Origin: Pseudomonas sp. ADAK18
GTDB lineage: Bacteria > Pseudomonadota > Gammaproteobacteria > Pseudomonadales > Pseudomonadaceae
Direction of reading: 5' to 3'
Assembly: GCF_012935695.1 (NCBI RefSeq)
Contig: NZ_CP052859.1
Span: forward strand, 537,001 to 601,000
DNA: 64,000 nucleotides
Made by a program: the position numbers and the translations under genes. The notes under the pieces were generated by a model. That model saw only the letters and a program-made list of their open reading frames with translations, was not told where the DNA came from and made no database searches. Shown piece after piece: positions 1 to 10,452 of this stretch (position 1 is its first letter; each line of letters begins with the position of its first letter).

Positions 1-1
1 T

Positions 2-589
2 GTTGCTGCAAGCGTTGAAAAAGCGTTCGCCGACAAGCTGACTGACGTCGCTCCGCTGATCGAAGCTCAAGAAGCTGCTCGCCTGGTACTGGTCGGCAAG
101 GTTGGCGAAAACGTCAACATCCGTCGCCTGGCTCGCGTTGAAGGTGATGTTGTTGGTGGTTACCTGCACGGTAACAAGATTGGCGTTGTGGTTGCCCTTA
201 AAGGCGGCAGCGTTGAGCTGGCCAAAGACATCGCTATGCACGTAGCGGCCAGCAACCCTGAATTCCTACTGCCATCGGAAGTGTCCGCTGAAGCGGTCGA
301 GCGCGAGAAGGCTGTGTTCCTGAGCCTTAACGCTGACAAGATCGCCGGCAAGCCGGAAAACATCGTTGAAAACATGATCAAAGGCCGTATCAGCAAGTTC
401 CTGGCTGAAGCGAGCCTGGTTGAGCAGGCGTTCGTCAAGAACCCTGAAATCAAGGTTGGCGAACTGGCCAAGAAAGCCGGTGCTGAAATCGTTTCCTTCA
501 CCTACTTCAAAGTAGGCGATGGCATCGAGAAGCCGGTCGACAACTTCGCTGAAGAAGTTGCTGCCCAGCTGGCTGCCGCCAAGCAATAA
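2..589 (+). CDS. tsf: Elongation factor Ts, 3' part
   Basis: EF-Ts is the guanine nucleotide exchange factor that reloads EF-Tu with GTP during elongation. The window opens inside the gene; 195 codons are visible, in the frame that begins at base 2. The visible part is the core and C-terminal region, with the stretch RLARVEGDVVGGYLHGNKIG followed by a helical region and the usual end. The N-terminal UBA-like domain and start lie outside the window. In Pseudomonas tsf follows rpsB and precedes pyrH, as here. A strong intrinsic terminator follows. Identification is secure. Confidence 0.97.
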   Translation, partial: VAASVEKAFADKLTDVAPLIEAQEAARLVLVGKVGENVNIRRLARVEGDVVGGYLHGNKIGVVVALKGGSVELAKDIAMHVAASNPEFLLPSEVSAEAVEREKAVFLSLNADKIAGKPENIVENMIKGRISKFLAEASLVEQAFVKNPEIKVGELAKKAGAEIVSFTYFKVGDGIEKPVDNFAEEVAAQLAAAKQ

Positions 590-609
590 GACGGTTTTAA
601 CTGTCGCCC

Positions 610-645
610 AAAAGAGGCTGCCCGCTCACGCGCGCAGCCTCTTTT
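610..645 (+). terminator. Intrinsic terminator after tsf
   Basis: A 12-bp perfect stem (610-621 with 634-645, arms AAAAGAGGCTGC and GCAGCCTCTTTT) encloses a 12-base loop and ends in a T run. It should end the rpsB-tsf transcript, leaving pyrH to its own promoter in the 150 bases that follow. Confidence 0.9.
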
Positions 646-798
646 CAAATGGGATGATCAATTTTATTTGGTTTCCCTTTGGAACTGGCTTACAAAGCCG
701 TGTTCCGATGGCGCTGTGGTAGCGTCCAGCTAGAGTGAACGCAGGCCGTAAACGGCTTGCCAAGAATTTTTAAAAATACGCCGCAGGAGAGATTCGCA

Positions 799-1542
799 AT
801 GGCTCAGCAGGGCAGTGGTTATCAGGCTCGCTATAAACGCATTCTACTCAAGCTTAGCGGCGAGGCCCTGATGGGCTCGGAAGAGTTCGGGATCGATCCC
901 AAGGTACTCGACCGCATGGCGCTGGAAGTCGGCCAACTGGTCGGCATCGGTGTTCAGGTCGGCCTAGTGATCGGCGGCGGCAACCTGTTCCGCGGTGCGG
1001 CGCTCAGCGCGGCCGGCATGGATCGGGTCACTGGCGACCACATGGGCATGCTGGCCACTGTGATGAATGCCCTGGCCATGCGCGACGCCCTGGAGCGGGC
1101 CAATATCACGGCGATCGTGATGTCGGCTATTTCCATGGTGGGTGTAACCGATCACTATGACCGCCGCAAAGCCATGCGTCACTTGGACGCCAAGGAAGTG
1201 GTGATTTTTGCTGCCGGTACCGGCAACCCGTTCTTCACCACTGACTCGGCAGCCTGCCTGCGTGGCATTGAAATCAATGCGGACGTGGTGCTTAAAGCGA
1301 CCAAGGTTGACGGCGTTTACACTGCTGACCCGTTCAAAGACCCGCATGCCGAGAAGTTCGATCATCTGACCTACGATGAAGTGCTGGATCGCAAGCTGGG
1401 TGTTATGGACCTGACGGCTATTTGCCTGTGCCGCGACCACAAGATGCCGCTGCGTGTATTTAACATGAACAAGCCCGGCGCCCTGCTGAATATCGTACAC
1501 GGCGGCGCGGAAGGGACTCTGATCGAGGAAGTCGAACAATGA
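799..1542 (+). CDS. pyrH: UMP kinase
   Basis: Phosphorylates UMP to UDP in the cytoplasm, the committed step towards UTP and CTP; bacterial enzymes are hexameric amino-acid-kinase-fold proteins, GTP-activated and UTP-inhibited. The product is 247 residues, the normal length. Visible motifs are KLSGEAL (18-24, phosphate binding), GGGN (59-62), the UMP-binding stretch from Asp80 and [10 protein letters not shown] (140-149). An upstream TTG gives a longer frame, but the ATG at 799 has an AGGAGA ribosome site at 785-790 and matches family length. The stop overlaps the frr start by 4 bases. Confidence 0.97.
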   Translation: MAQQGSGYQARYKRILLKLSGEALMGSEEFGIDPKVLDRMALEVGQLVGIGVQVGLVIGGGNLFRGAALSAAGMDRVTGDHMGMLATVMNALAMRDALERANITAIVMSAISMVGVTDHYDRRKAMRHLDAKEVVIFAAGTGNPFFTTDSAACLRGIEINADVVLKATKVDGVYTADPFKDPHAEKFDHLTYDEVLDRKLGVMDLTAICLCRDHKMPLRVFNMNKPGALLNIVHGGAEGTLIEEVEQ

Positions 1543-2096
1543 TCAACGAAATCAAGAAAGACGCTCAAGAGCGCATGCAGAAATCCCTGGACTCTCTGAA
1601 CCATGCTTTTGGTCAGATTCGTACCGGTAAGGCTCACCCAAGCATTCTGGGTAGCGTGATGGTGCCGTACTACGGTGCGGACACTTCCATCACTCAAGTA
1701 GCCAACATTACAGTAAAAGATTCTCGCACCCTGCAAGTCGTGGCCTTTGAGCGCAACATGCTCGGCGCCGTCGACAAGGCGATCCAGAGTGCTGGCCTGA
1801 ACCTCAACCCGACCAACCTGGGCGAGTTGCTGTTGATTTCCATGCCTGCCCTGACCGAAGAAACCCGTAAGGGCTTCACCAAGCAGGCGCGTAGTGCAGC
1901 TGAAGACGCTCGTGTTGCCGTGCGCAACATTCGTCGCGATGCCTTGGGTGACCTGAAGAAGTTGGTCAAGGACAAGGAAATCAGCGAAGACGAGGAGCGC
2001 CGTGCCGTCGCTGATATCGATAAGTTGACCAAAGACGCCGAGGCCCAGATCACCAAGGCCACGGAAGACAAAGAAAAGGACCTGATGGCCGTATAA
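1539..2096 (+). CDS. frr: Ribosome recycling factor
   Basis: RRF splits post-termination 70S ribosomes together with EF-G. The product is 185 residues, the usual size, beginning [20 protein letters not shown] and containing the family stretch [12 protein letters not shown]. The second half is strongly charged and helical ([16 protein letters not shown]), as expected for the three-helix-bundle domain. It overlaps pyrH by ATGA, implying translational coupling. uppS starts 17 bases downstream. Confidence 0.97.
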   Translation: MINEIKKDAQERMQKSLDSLNHAFGQIRTGKAHPSILGSVMVPYYGADTSITQVANITVKDSRTLQVVAFERNMLGAVDKAIQSAGLNLNPTNLGELLLISMPALTEETRKGFTKQARSAAEDARVAVRNIRRDALGDLKKLVKDKEISEDEERRAVADIDKLTKDAEAQITKATEDKEKDLMAV

Positions 2097-2113
2097 GGGG
2101 TCAGGACGTTTTC

Positions 2114-2869
2114 ATGGAAAAGACCAAGCAGACTGTGCCCTCCGTGGTGCCGCGCCATGTCGCGATCATCATGGATGGGAATAATCGCTGGGCGAAAAAA
2201 CGCTTTATGCCGGGTGTCGCCGGGCATAAAGCGGGTGTCGATGCGGTACGTGCCGTGATCGAGGTGTGCGCCGAGGCCAAGGTTGAGGTGCTGACTCTGT
2301 TCGCGTTCTCCAGTGAAAACTGGCAGCGCCCGGCGGAAGAAGTCAGTGCTTTGATGGACTTGTTCTTCAAGGCATTGCGTCGTGAGGCCAAGCGCCTGAA
2401 CGAGAACAACATCAGCCTGCGCATCATCGGTGACCGTTCGCGGTTTCATCCGGAGCTACAAGCGGCGATGCGTGAAGCCGAGGCGATCACCGCTGGCAGT
2501 AACCGTTTTGTGCTGCAGATCGCGGCCAATTACGGTGGCCAATGGGATATCGCCCAGGCTGCCCAGCGTCTGGCTCGCGAAGTACAGGCCGGTCACCTGC
2601 GGCCGGAAGACATCACGCCCGAACTGCTGCAAACCTGCCTGGTAACCGGCGATCTGCCGTTGCCTGACTTGTGCATCCGTACCGGTGGCGAGCACCGCAT
2701 CAGCAACTTCCTGTTGTGGCAGCTGGCCTATACCGAGCTGTACTTCTCCGACCTGTTCTGGCCGGACTTCAAACACGATGCCATGCGCAACGCGCTGGCT
2801 GATTTCGCTTCCCGTCAGCGTCGCTTCGGAAAAACGAGCGAGCAGATTGAAGCTGGAGCCCGGGTTTAA
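2114..2869 (+). CDS. uppS: Undecaprenyl diphosphate synthase
   Basis: Cis-prenyltransferase that adds isopentenyl units to farnesyl diphosphate to make the C55 carrier lipid used for peptidoglycan and O-antigen. The product is 251 residues. The catalytic MDGNNRW motif lies at 20-26 with the essential Asp21, and the C-terminal substrate motif RTGGEHRISNFLLWQ is intact. The stop overlaps the cdsA start by one base (TAATG), so these two membrane-lipid genes are translationally linked. Confidence 0.97.
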   Translation: MEKTKQTVPSVVPRHVAIIMDGNNRWAKKRFMPGVAGHKAGVDAVRAVIEVCAEAKVEVLTLFAFSSENWQRPAEEVSALMDLFFKALRREAKRLNENNISLRIIGDRSRFHPELQAAMREAEAITAGSNRFVLQIAANYGGQWDIAQAAQRLAREVQAGHLRPEDITPELLQTCLVTGDLPLPDLCIRTGGEHRISNFLLWQLAYTELYFSDLFWPDFKHDAMRNALADFASRQRRFGKTSEQIEAGARV

Positions 2870-3675
2870 TGCTTAAACAACGAATCATCACGGCACTGAT
2901 CCTGCTACCGATCGCCTTGTGTGGGTTTTTCCTGCTGGAAGGTTCCGGTTTTGCGCTGTTCATCGGCCTGGTCGTTACCTTGGGCGCCTGGGAATGGGCG
3001 CGCCTGGCAGGTTTTGCCGAACAACTGCCGCGTGTGGTGTATGCCGCTGTCGTGGCCTTGTTGCTGTTCCTGATGTACATCCTGCCGGACGTGGCGCCTT
3101 GGGTGCTGGGTGCGGCGGTTCTGTGGTGGGGGTTGGCGACGTTTCTGGTGCTGACGTATCCACAGACCAGCGGTCATTGGTCCAGTGTTGCCTGCAAATT
3201 GGTGATCGGCCTGTTGATACTGCTGCCGGCCTGGCAAGGGCTGATCTACATCAAGCAGTCGCCTTCGGGTAATTGGTTGATCATGGCTGTGATGATCTTG
3301 GTCTGGGGTGCTGATATTGGTGCCTACTTCTCCGGTCGGGCCTTCGGCAAGCGCAAGCTGGCGCCGGCTGTCAGTCCGGGCAAGAGCTGGGAAGGCGTGT
3401 TTGGTGGTCTCGCACTGACACTGATCATCACTGCTGTGACTGGCGTTGTCCTGGGTTGGGGCATCAAGCACGTGTTGCTGGCCTTGATCGGCGCGGCGGT
3501 GGTTGTGCTGATCTCGGTAGTCGGTGACCTGACCGAAAGCATGTTCAAGCGCGAGGCCGGGATCAAGGACAGCAGTAACCTGCTGCCGGGTCACGGCGGC
3601 GTGTTGGACCGTATCGACAGCCTCACTGCTGCTATCCCAATCTTTGCCGTACTGTTGTGGATGGCCGCTTCGTGA
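2869..3675 (+). CDS. cdsA: Phosphatidate cytidylyltransferase (CDP-diacylglycerol synthase)
   Basis: Integral inner-membrane enzyme that makes CDP-diacylglycerol from phosphatidate and CTP, the branch point for all phospholipids. The product is 268 residues with about eight hydrophobic segments. The family signature near the C-terminus is present: [20 protein letters not shown] followed by GVLDRIDS, giving the Lys-Arg...Lys-Asp...His-Gly-Gly...Asp-Arg-x-Asp pattern. The stop overlaps the dxr GTG start (GTGA). Confidence 0.96.
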   Translation: MLKQRIITALILLPIALCGFFLLEGSGFALFIGLVVTLGAWEWARLAGFAEQLPRVVYAAVVALLLFLMYILPDVAPWVLGAAVLWWGLATFLVLTYPQTSGHWSSVACKLVIGLLILLPAWQGLIYIKQSPSGNWLIMAVMILVWGADIGAYFSGRAFGKRKLAPAVSPGKSWEGVFGGLALTLIITAVTGVVLGWGIKHVLLALIGAAVVVLISVVGDLTESMFKREAGIKDSSNLLPGHGGVLDRIDSLTAAIPIFAVLLWMAAS

Positions 3676-4862
3676 ACCGCCTGCAACAAGTGACCGTACT
3701 GGGCGCGACCGGCTCGGTGGGGTTGAGCACCCTGGATGTGATTGCGCGTCATCCCGAACGCTATCAAGTATTTGCCTTGACCGGTTTCAGTCGCTTGAGT
3801 GAGTTGCTGGCGTTGTGTGTGCGTCATGTGCCGCGCTACGCCGTGGTGCCGGAGGCCGCAGTTGCGCGGGGCTTGCAGGATGATCTGCGGGCTGCGGGCC
3901 TGTCGACTCGGGTGTTGGTGGGGGAGGAGGGGTTGTGTCAGGTCTCGGCCGACCCTGAGGTCGACACGGTTGTGGCGGCGATTGTCGGTGCTGCCGGCTT
4001 GCGTCCCACCCTCGCTGCGGTCGATGCGGGCAAGAAGATCCTGTTGGCCAACAAGGAGGCGCTGGTCATGTCTGGCGCACTCTTTATGCAGGCTGTACGC
4101 AGGAGTGGCACGGTGTTGTTGCCGCTGGACAGTGAACACAACGCAATTTTCCAGTGCATGCCCGGGGATTTTGCCCGCGGCCTGAGCCAGGTGGGTGTGC
4201 GCCGGATCCTGTTGACCGCTTCCGGTGGCCCGTTCCGGCAGACGCCATTGGCTGAGCTGGAGCACGTATCTCCAGATCAGGCGTGTGCCCATCCCAATTG
4301 GTCCATGGGGCGCAAGATCTCGGTGGATTCGGCAAGCATGATGAATAAAGGCCTGGAGCTGATCGAGGCGTGCTGGCTGTTCGATGCGCGACCTGAACAG
4401 GTCGAGGTGGTGATCCACCCGCAAAGTGTGATTCATTCCCTGGTCGACTATGTGGATGGTTCGGTATTGGCCCAGTTGGGTAACCCGGACATGCGTACAC
4501 CGATTGCCAATGCCTTGGCTTGGCCGGAGCGCATTGACTCTGGCGTAGCGCCCTTGGATTTGTTCGCTATTGCCCGTCTGGACTTCGAAGCGCCTGATGA
4601 GCAACGCTTTCCCTGCTTGCGTTTGGCGCGTGAAGCGGCCGAGGCGGGTAACAGTGCGCCGGCGATGCTGAATGCGGCCAATGAAGTGGCGGTAGCTGCG
4701 TTTCTCGAGCGGCGCATCCGTTTTCCGGAGATCGCGAGTATCATCGAGGACGTCCTGAGTCGCGAGCCGGTGGTTGCTGTGAATGAATTGGGTGCGGTGT
4801 TCGAGGCTGATACAAAGGCCCGGGCCCTGACCGAGCAATGGTTGAACCGCAACGCGCGCTAG
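3672..4862 (+). CDS. dxr: 1-deoxy-D-xylulose 5-phosphate reductoisomerase
   Basis: Converts DXP to 2-C-methyl-D-erythritol 4-phosphate with NADPH, the second step of the MEP isoprenoid pathway (the fosmidomycin target). From the GTG at 3672 the product is 396 residues and begins [17 protein letters not shown], with the nucleotide-binding GATGSVG right at the start. A GTG at 3657 would add five residues, but 3672 overlaps the cdsA stop as GTGA and gives the usual length. The substrate and metal region [20 protein letters not shown] is intact. ispD and ispF of the same pathway lie at 24280 and 28119. Confidence 0.96.
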   Translation: MNRLQQVTVLGATGSVGLSTLDVIARHPERYQVFALTGFSRLSELLALCVRHVPRYAVVPEAAVARGLQDDLRAAGLSTRVLVGEEGLCQVSADPEVDTVVAAIVGAAGLRPTLAAVDAGKKILLANKEALVMSGALFMQAVRRSGTVLLPLDSEHNAIFQCMPGDFARGLSQVGVRRILLTASGGPFRQTPLAELEHVSPDQACAHPNWSMGRKISVDSASMMNKGLELIEACWLFDARPEQVEVVIHPQSVIHSLVDYVDGSVLAQLGNPDMRTPIANALAWPERIDSGVAPLDLFAIARLDFEAPDEQRFPCLRLAREAAEAGNSAPAMLNAANEVAVAAFLERRIRFPEIASIIEDVLSREPVVAVNELGAVFEADTKARALTEQWLNRNAR

Positions 4863-4916
4863 CCCTGGGATATGTTTGGGCCTGCAAGGCACTGGATTGG
4901 AATGCGGAGAAATTAG

Positions 4917-6269
4917 ATGAGTGCGCTCTACATGATTGTCGGCACCCTGGTTGCTCTGGGTGTGCTGGTCACCTTCCACGAATTCGGCCACTTCTGGGTG
5001 GCGCGTCGTTGCGGCGTCAAGGTATTGCGCTTTTCCGTCGGCTTCGGCATGCCGTTGCTGCGCTGGCACGACCGTCGTGGCACCGAGTTTGTGATCGCGG
5101 CCATTCCCTTGGGCGGCTACGTTAAGATGCTTGACGAGCGCGAAGGTGAAGTGCCGGCCGATCAGTTGGACCAGTCCTTTAATCGCAAGACCGTTCGTCA
5201 GCGTATCGCGATTGTTGCCGCTGGTCCCATCGCCAATTTCCTGCTGGCCATGGTGTTCTTTTGGGTGCTTGCGATGCTGGGCAGCCAGCAGGTACGTCCG
5301 GTCATCGGTGCGGTCGAGGCGGGTAGCATTGCAGCCAAGGCCGGCCTCAGCGCGGGCCAGGAAATTGTTGCTATAGATGGCGAGCCGACCATTGGCTGGG
5401 GGGCGGTCAACCTACAGTTGGTGCGCCGTCTGGGTGAAAGCGGTGTCGTGAAGCTGGTGGTGCGTGAACAGGATTCCACCGCTGAGACCCCGCGCGAGTT
5501 GACCCTGGACCATTGGCTTAAGGGGGCTGATGAGCCCGATCCGATCAAGTCCTTGGGGATTCGTCCGTGGCGTCCAGCCCTGCCGCCAGTGCTGGCAGAG
5601 CTGGATCCCAAGGGGCCGGCCCAGGCTGCGGGTCTGAAAACCGGCGATCGCCTGTTGGCCCTTGATGGCCAGGTGCTGGATGACTGGCAGCAAGTGGTTG
5701 ATCAGGTCCGTGTACGTCCTGATACCAAAATTGTGCTGAAAATTGAGCGCGACGGTGCTCAAATCGACATCCCTGTGACCCTGGCGGTTCGTGGAGAAGC
5801 CAAGGCCGCCGGGGGTTACCTGGGCGCCGGGGTGAAAGGTGTCGAGTGGCCACCGTCGATGGTGCGAGAGGTCAGCTTCGGGCCTTTGGCAGCAATTGGC
5901 GAGGGTGCACGACGCACTTGGACCATGAGTGTGCTGACCCTCGATTCCCTCAAGAAAATGTTGTTCGGCGAGCTCTCGGTAAAAAACTTGAGTGGACCGA
6001 TAACCATTGCTAAAGTGGCGGGCGCTTCTGCCCAGTCGGGCATGGCTGATTTCCTGAATTTCCTGGCTTATCTGAGTATTAGCCTGGGGGTTCTGAATTT
6101 GTTGCCCATTCCAGTATTGGATGGGGGGCATTTGTTGTTTTATCTGGTCGAGTGGGTGCGTGGTCGCCCCTTGTCGGATCGGGTGCAGGGTTGGGGGATA
6201 CAGATCGGTATCAGTTTGGTGGTCGGAGTGATGTTGTTAGCTCTGGTCAACGATCTGGGACGACTGTAA
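4917..6269 (+). CDS. rseP: Site-2 zinc metalloprotease RseP/MucP
   Basis: Intramembrane protease that makes the second cut in the anti-sigma factor MucA/RseA and so releases AlgU/RpoE under envelope stress. The product is 450 residues. The zinc motif HEFGH is at 21-25 in the first membrane segment, two PDZ regions occupy the middle, and the C-terminal metal-binding LLPIPVLDGGHL is present. It sits directly upstream of bamA, whose clients generate the stress signal it processes. Confidence 0.96.
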   Translation: MSALYMIVGTLVALGVLVTFHEFGHFWVARRCGVKVLRFSVGFGMPLLRWHDRRGTEFVIAAIPLGGYVKMLDEREGEVPADQLDQSFNRKTVRQRIAIVAAGPIANFLLAMVFFWVLAMLGSQQVRPVIGAVEAGSIAAKAGLSAGQEIVAIDGEPTIGWGAVNLQLVRRLGESGVVKLVVREQDSTAETPRELTLDHWLKGADEPDPIKSLGIRPWRPALPPVLAELDPKGPAQAAGLKTGDRLLALDGQVLDDWQQVVDQVRVRPDTKIVLKIERDGAQIDIPVTLAVRGEAKAAGGYLGAGVKGVEWPPSMVREVSFGPLAAIGEGARRTWTMSVLTLDSLKKMLFGELSVKNLSGPITIAKVAGASAQSGMADFLNFLAYLSISLGVLNLLPIPVLDGGHLLFYLVEWVRGRPLSDRVQGWGIQIGISLVVGVMLLALVNDLGRL

Positions 6270-6289
6270 CGCTTCGCTGAATTGCGAAT

Positions 6290-6315
6290 CTGCCGCATTT
6301 TGCGGCAGTTTGTTT
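6290..6315 (+). terminator. Terminator-like hairpin between rseP and bamA
   Basis: CTGCCGCA (6290-6297) pairs with TGCGGCAG (6301-6308) around a TTT loop, followed by TTTGTTT. The stem is short and strong with an imperfect T run, so it may only attenuate read-through into bamA. Confidence 0.6.
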
Positions 6316-6343
6316 ATTGCCAGTTGGAATAAGAAAGGACTTC

Positions 6344-8734
6344 ATGAAACGTCTGCTGCTAACTGCGGTTCTCACCGTATTGATGATCGCCGAAGTTCAC
6401 GCCGAGTCCTTCACCATCTCCGATATTCGCGTCAACGGCCTCCAGCGGGTTTCCGCGGGTAGCGTCTTTGGTGCCTTGCCGTTGAACGTCGGAGAACAGG
6501 CTGATGACCGTCGCCTGGTGGAATCCACTCGTGCGCTGTTCAAAACCGGTTTCTTTCAAGACATCCAACTGGGTCGCGAAGGTAACGTCCTCGTTATCAC
6601 CGTGGTCGAGCGACCTTCTGTCGCCAGTATCGAGATCGAAGGCAACAAGGCGATCTCCACTGAAGACTTGATGAAAGGCCTCAAGCAATCCGGCCTTGCC
6701 GAAGGCGAGATCTTCCAGCGTGCCACCCTCGAAGGCGTGCGTAACGAACTGCAACGCCAGTATGTTGCCCAAGGTCGTTATTCCGCTTCCGTGGAAACCG
6801 AAGTGGTGCCGCAGCCGCGTAACCGTGTCGGCCTGAAGGTCAAGATCAATGAAGGGACCGTGGCGGCCATCCAGCACATCAACGTGGTGGGTAACACCAA
6901 GTTTGCTGACGAAGACCTGATCGACCTGTTCGAACTCAAGACCACCAACTGGCTGTCGTTCTTCAAGAACGACGACAAGTACGCCCGTGAAAAACTCTCC
7001 GGTGACCTGGAGCGTCTGCGCTCCTACTATCTGGACCGTGGCTATATCAACATGGATATCGCTTCGACCCAGGTGTCTATCACCCCGGACAAGAAGCACG
7101 TCTATATCACCGTCAACGTCAACGAAGGCGAGAAGTACCGCGTTCGTGACGTCAAGCTCAGCGGCGACTTGAAAGTGCCTGAAGACCAGGTCAAGTCCCT
7201 GCTGCTGGTGCAGAAAGACCAGGTGTTCTCGCGCAAACTGATGACCACCACGTCCGAACTGATCACCCGCCGCCTGGGTAACGAGGGTTACACCTTCGCC
7301 AACGTCAACGGCGTGCCTACCCCGCACGATGATGACCACACCGTGGACATCACCTTTGTCGTCGACCCAGGCAAGCGCGCCTACGTAAACCGCATCAACT
7401 TCCGTGGCAACACCAAGTCTGCGGACGAAGTGCTGCGTCGTGAGATGCGTCAGATGGAAGGCGGTTGGGCCTCGACTTACCTGATCGACCAGTCCAAGAC
7501 CCGTCTTGAGCGCCTGGGCTTCTTCAAGGAAGTCAACGTCGAAACCCCGGCAGTACCGGGTGTGGATGACCAGGTTGACGTGAACTATGCCGTGGAAGAA
7601 CAGGCTTCCGGTTCGATCACCGCCAGCGTCGGCTTCGCCCAGAGCGCTGGTCTGATCCTTGGTGGCTCGATCACCCAGAACAACTTCCTGGGTACCGGTA
7701 ACAAGGTCAGCATTGGCTTGACCCGAAGCGAATACCAGAGCCGCTATAACTTCGGTTATGTCGACCCCTACTGGACAGCTGACGGCGTGAGCCTGGGCTA
7801 CAACGCCTTCTATCGCACCACCGACTACAAAGACCTCGATGTCGACGTAGCAAGCTATGCAATCGACAGCCTGGGTGCAGGCGTCAACATCGGTTACCCA
7901 ATCAGTGAAACCTCGCGTCTGACCTTCGGTCTGACCGCGCAACAGGACAAGATCAAGACCGGTGTCTACACCGTGGATGAGATCTTCGACTTTGTACGTA
8001 AAGAAGGTGATCAATTCCTGAACTTCAAGGCCTCGGCCGGTTGGTCGGAATCGACCTTGAACAAAGGGGTCATGGCAACACGTGGTCACTCCCAGAGTTT
8101 GACTCTGGAAGCCACTACCCCAGGTAGTGACCTGTCGTTCTTCAAGCTCGATTACCGTGGCCAGGTGTTCGCGCCTCTGACTGAAAACTACACCATGCGA
8201 TTCCATACAGAATTGGGCTACGGCGATGGTTATGGTTCGACCAGTGGTCTACCGTTCTACGAGAACTACTACGCGGGTGGTTTCAACTCGGTACGTGGTT
8301 TCAAGGACAGCACACTGGGTCCACGTGGTACGCCTAGTCGTGGCCAGGCAGTTACCGGTAACGTTGGGACGCAGCTGGATACTGATGACAAGCCGCTCCC
8401 ATTCGGTGGTAACGTGCTGATTCAAGGTGGTGCGGAAATTCTGTTCCCATTGCCGTTCATCAAGGATCAGCGTTCCCTGCGGACTTCGCTTTTCTGGGAT
8501 GTGGGTAATGTGTTCGACTCCAAGTGCGAGCAGGTCAGTAACCCAGCGCCTGGTTCAAAGTCCAACACCCAGTGCAACGACGTCAGTTTCAGCAACCTGG
8601 CCAGCTCTGTTGGTGTAGGTGTGACCTGGGTTACCGCCTTGGGTCCATTGAGCTTTGCTCTGGCCATGCCGGTGAAGAAACCGGATAACGCTGAAACCCA
8701 GATCTTCCAATTCTCCCTCGGCCAGACTTTCTAA
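6344..8734 (+). CDS. bamA: Outer membrane protein assembly factor BamA
   Basis: Omp85-family core of the BAM complex, which folds and inserts beta-barrel proteins into the outer membrane. The product is 796 residues. A signal peptide (MKRLLLTAVLTVLMIAEVHA) precedes five POTRA domains (roughly 20-420) and a C-terminal 16-strand barrel containing the conserved loop-6 motif VRGF. The ATG at 6344 was chosen over a TTG nine codons upstream because it begins the signal peptide. The periplasmic chaperone gene skp follows after 45 bases. Confidence 0.97.
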   Translation: MKRLLLTAVLTVLMIAEVHAESFTISDIRVNGLQRVSAGSVFGALPLNVGEQADDRRLVESTRALFKTGFFQDIQLGREGNVLVITVVERPSVASIEIEGNKAISTEDLMKGLKQSGLAEGEIFQRATLEGVRNELQRQYVAQGRYSASVETEVVPQPRNRVGLKVKINEGTVAAIQHINVVGNTKFADEDLIDLFELKTTNWLSFFKNDDKYAREKLSGDLERLRSYYLDRGYINMDIASTQVSITPDKKHVYITVNVNEGEKYRVRDVKLSGDLKVPEDQVKSLLLVQKDQVFSRKLMTTTSELITRRLGNEGYTFANVNGVPTPHDDDHTVDITFVVDPGKRAYVNRINFRGNTKSADEVLRREMRQMEGGWASTYLIDQSKTRLERLGFFKEVNVETPAVPGVDDQVDVNYAVEEQASGSITASVGFAQSAGLILGGSITQNNFLGTGNKVSIGLTRSEYQSRYNFGYVDPYWTADGVSLGYNAFYRTTDYKDLDVDVASYAIDSLGAGVNIGYPISETSRLTFGLTAQQDKIKTGVYTVDEIFDFVRKEGDQFLNFKASAGWSESTLNKGVMATRGHSQSLTLEATTPGSDLSFFKLDYRGQVFAPLTENYTMRFHTELGYGDGYGSTSGLPFYENYYAGGFNSVRGFKDSTLGPRGTPSRGQAVTGNVGTQLDTDDKPLPFGGNVLIQGGAEILFPLPFIKDQRSLRTSLFWDVGNVFDSKCEQVSNPAPGSKSNTQCNDVSFSNLASSVGVGVTWVTALGPLSFALAMPVKKPDNAETQIFQFSLGQTF

Positions 8735-8779
8735 GAGTCTGACCCAAGATAACGACAACGGATTCTGTAGGAGTGCATC

Positions 8780-9283
8780 GTGCGTAAGTTGACTCAATTG
8801 GTTCTCCTGGCGACTGTCCTGGTAGCGACCCCGGCCTTTGCCGAAATGAAAATCGCCGTCCTGAACTATCAGATGGCCCTGCTGGAATCCGATGCGGCCA
8901 AGAAGTACGCCGTGGATGCCGAGAAGAAATTCGGTCCGCAATTGACCAAACTCAAGACTTTGGAAAGCAGTGCCAAGGGTATCCAGGATCGTCTGGTTGC
9001 CGGTGGTGACAAGATGCAGCAGGGCGAGCGCGAGCGTCTGGAGCTTGAATTCAAGCAAAAGGCTCGTGACTACCAGTTCCAGTCAAAGGAGCTGAACGAA
9101 GCCAAGGCTGTTGCCGACCGTGAAATGCTCAAGCAGCTCAAGCCGAAACTCGACAGCGCTGTGGAAGAAGTCATCAAGAAAGGTGCCTTTGACCTGGTCT
9201 TCGAGCGTGGCGCTGTGATTGACGTCAAACCTCAGTACGACATCACCCGTCAGGTGATCGAGCGCATGAATCAGCTGAAGTAA
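8780..9283 (+). CDS. skp: Periplasmic chaperone Skp/OmpH
   Basis: Holds unfolded outer-membrane proteins in the periplasm and delivers them to BamA. The product is 167 residues from a GTG start with TAGGAG just upstream. The signal peptide ends near ATPAFA-E. The rest is Lys/Glu-rich and predicted to form the long coiled-coil tentacles typical of Skp. It lies between bamA and lpxD, the usual proteobacterial order. Confidence 0.95.
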   Translation: MRKLTQLVLLATVLVATPAFAEMKIAVLNYQMALLESDAAKKYAVDAEKKFGPQLTKLKTLESSAKGIQDRLVAGGDKMQQGERERLELEFKQKARDYQFQSKELNEAKAVADREMLKQLKPKLDSAVEEVIKKGAFDLVFERGAVIDVKPQYDITRQVIERMNQLK

Positions 9284-9286
9284 GCC

Positions 9287-10342
9287 ATGACCGCGACTAT
9301 CAAACTCGGCCAATTGGCCGAGTTCCTGGGAGCTACCTTGCGTGGTTCTCCAGAGAAAGAAATCACTGGGCTAGCCACCTTGCAGGAGGCTGGCCCAGCT
9401 CAGTTGAGCTTTCTGGCAAATCCCCAATACCGTAAATTCCTAGGCGACAGCCAGGCCGCAGCTATATTGCTGAAGGCCGCTGATGCTGAGGGGTTTGCAG
9501 GGGATGCATTGATCGTAGCTAACCCGTACCTGTCTTATGCGCGGGTATCGCACCTGTTTGATCCAAAACCCAAGGCGCCGGCCGGGATTCATCCCTCGGC
9601 GGTGATCGCTGATGACGCGCAGGTTGATCCGGCCGCGAGCATTGGCGCTTTTGTGGTGATCGAGAGTGGCGCGCGTATTGCTGCTGGCGTGACGGTAGGC
9701 GCTCACTGCTTTATTGGTGCTCGCAGCGAAATCGGTGCAGGCGGCTGGCTCGCGCCTCGCGTGACCCTGTACCACGATGTGCGTATTGGCGAACGTGTGG
9801 TGATTCAGTCCGGTGCCGTGATTGGTGGTGAAGGCTTCGGCTTTGCCACCGAGAAGGGCATCTGGCACAAGATTGCCCAGGTCGGTGGCGTACTGATTGG
9901 CGATGATGTGGAAATTGGCGTCAACACGGCTGTTGATCGCGGTGCTTTGGCCGATACCGTCATCGGCAATGGTGTGAAGCTGGACAACCAGATTCAGATC
10001 GCCCACAACGTGCAGATTGGTGATCACACCGCCATGGCTGCCTGCGTGGGGATCTCCGGCAGTACCAAGATCGGCAAGCACTGCATGCTTGCGGGTGGTG
10101 TTGGCCTAGTGGGTCATATCGAAATTTGCGACAACGTATTCATCACTGGGATGACCATGGTGACCCATTCGATTACCGAACCTGGGTCCTATTCTTCCGG
10201 TACGGCCATGCAACCTGCGGCCGAATGGCGCAAGAGCGCGGCTCGTCTGAGGCAACTCGACGATATCGCTCGACGCCTGAAACATCTGGAAAAGCGTGTT
10301 GGGGACGTGACCCCTGGCGGTAATGCTTCATCAGATGGCTGA
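9287..10342 (+). CDS. lpxD: UDP-3-O-(3-hydroxyacyl)glucosamine N-acyltransferase
   Basis: Third enzyme of lipid A synthesis; it transfers a 3-hydroxyacyl chain from ACP to the amine of UDP-3-O-acyl-glucosamine. The product is 351 residues. An N-terminal uridine-binding domain is followed by many hexapeptide repeats (left-handed beta-helix, about 100-300) and a C-terminal helical tail. It starts only 3 bases after the skp stop, indicating cotranscription. Confidence 0.96.
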   Translation: MTATIKLGQLAEFLGATLRGSPEKEITGLATLQEAGPAQLSFLANPQYRKFLGDSQAAAILLKAADAEGFAGDALIVANPYLSYARVSHLFDPKPKAPAGIHPSAVIADDAQVDPAASIGAFVVIESGARIAAGVTVGAHCFIGARSEIGAGGWLAPRVTLYHDVRIGERVVIQSGAVIGGEGFGFATEKGIWHKIAQVGGVLIGDDVEIGVNTAVDRGALADTVIGNGVKLDNQIQIAHNVQIGDHTAMAACVGISGSTKIGKHCMLAGGVGLVGHIEICDNVFITGMTMVTHSITEPGSYSSGTAMQPAAEWRKSAARLRQLDDIARRLKHLEKRVGDVTPGGNASSDG

Positions 10343-10452
10343 TACCATTTCCATATCAAGTGTGCACAGCCGCTAGACTGCCTCCTTGATTTGCTAGAGG
10401 AGCGTGCCTTAGTCCGCGCGCTCCCAATCTTTATTACAGGCTTCCCCCCGAA

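Noticed and set aside
266..586. Long open frames opposite tsf, and similar frames opposite bamA, dnaE, dinG, quiP and the GH enzyme
   Set aside because: They are antisense shadows caused by high-GC codon bias. They lack ribosome sites, and the opposite strand encodes conserved proteins throughout.
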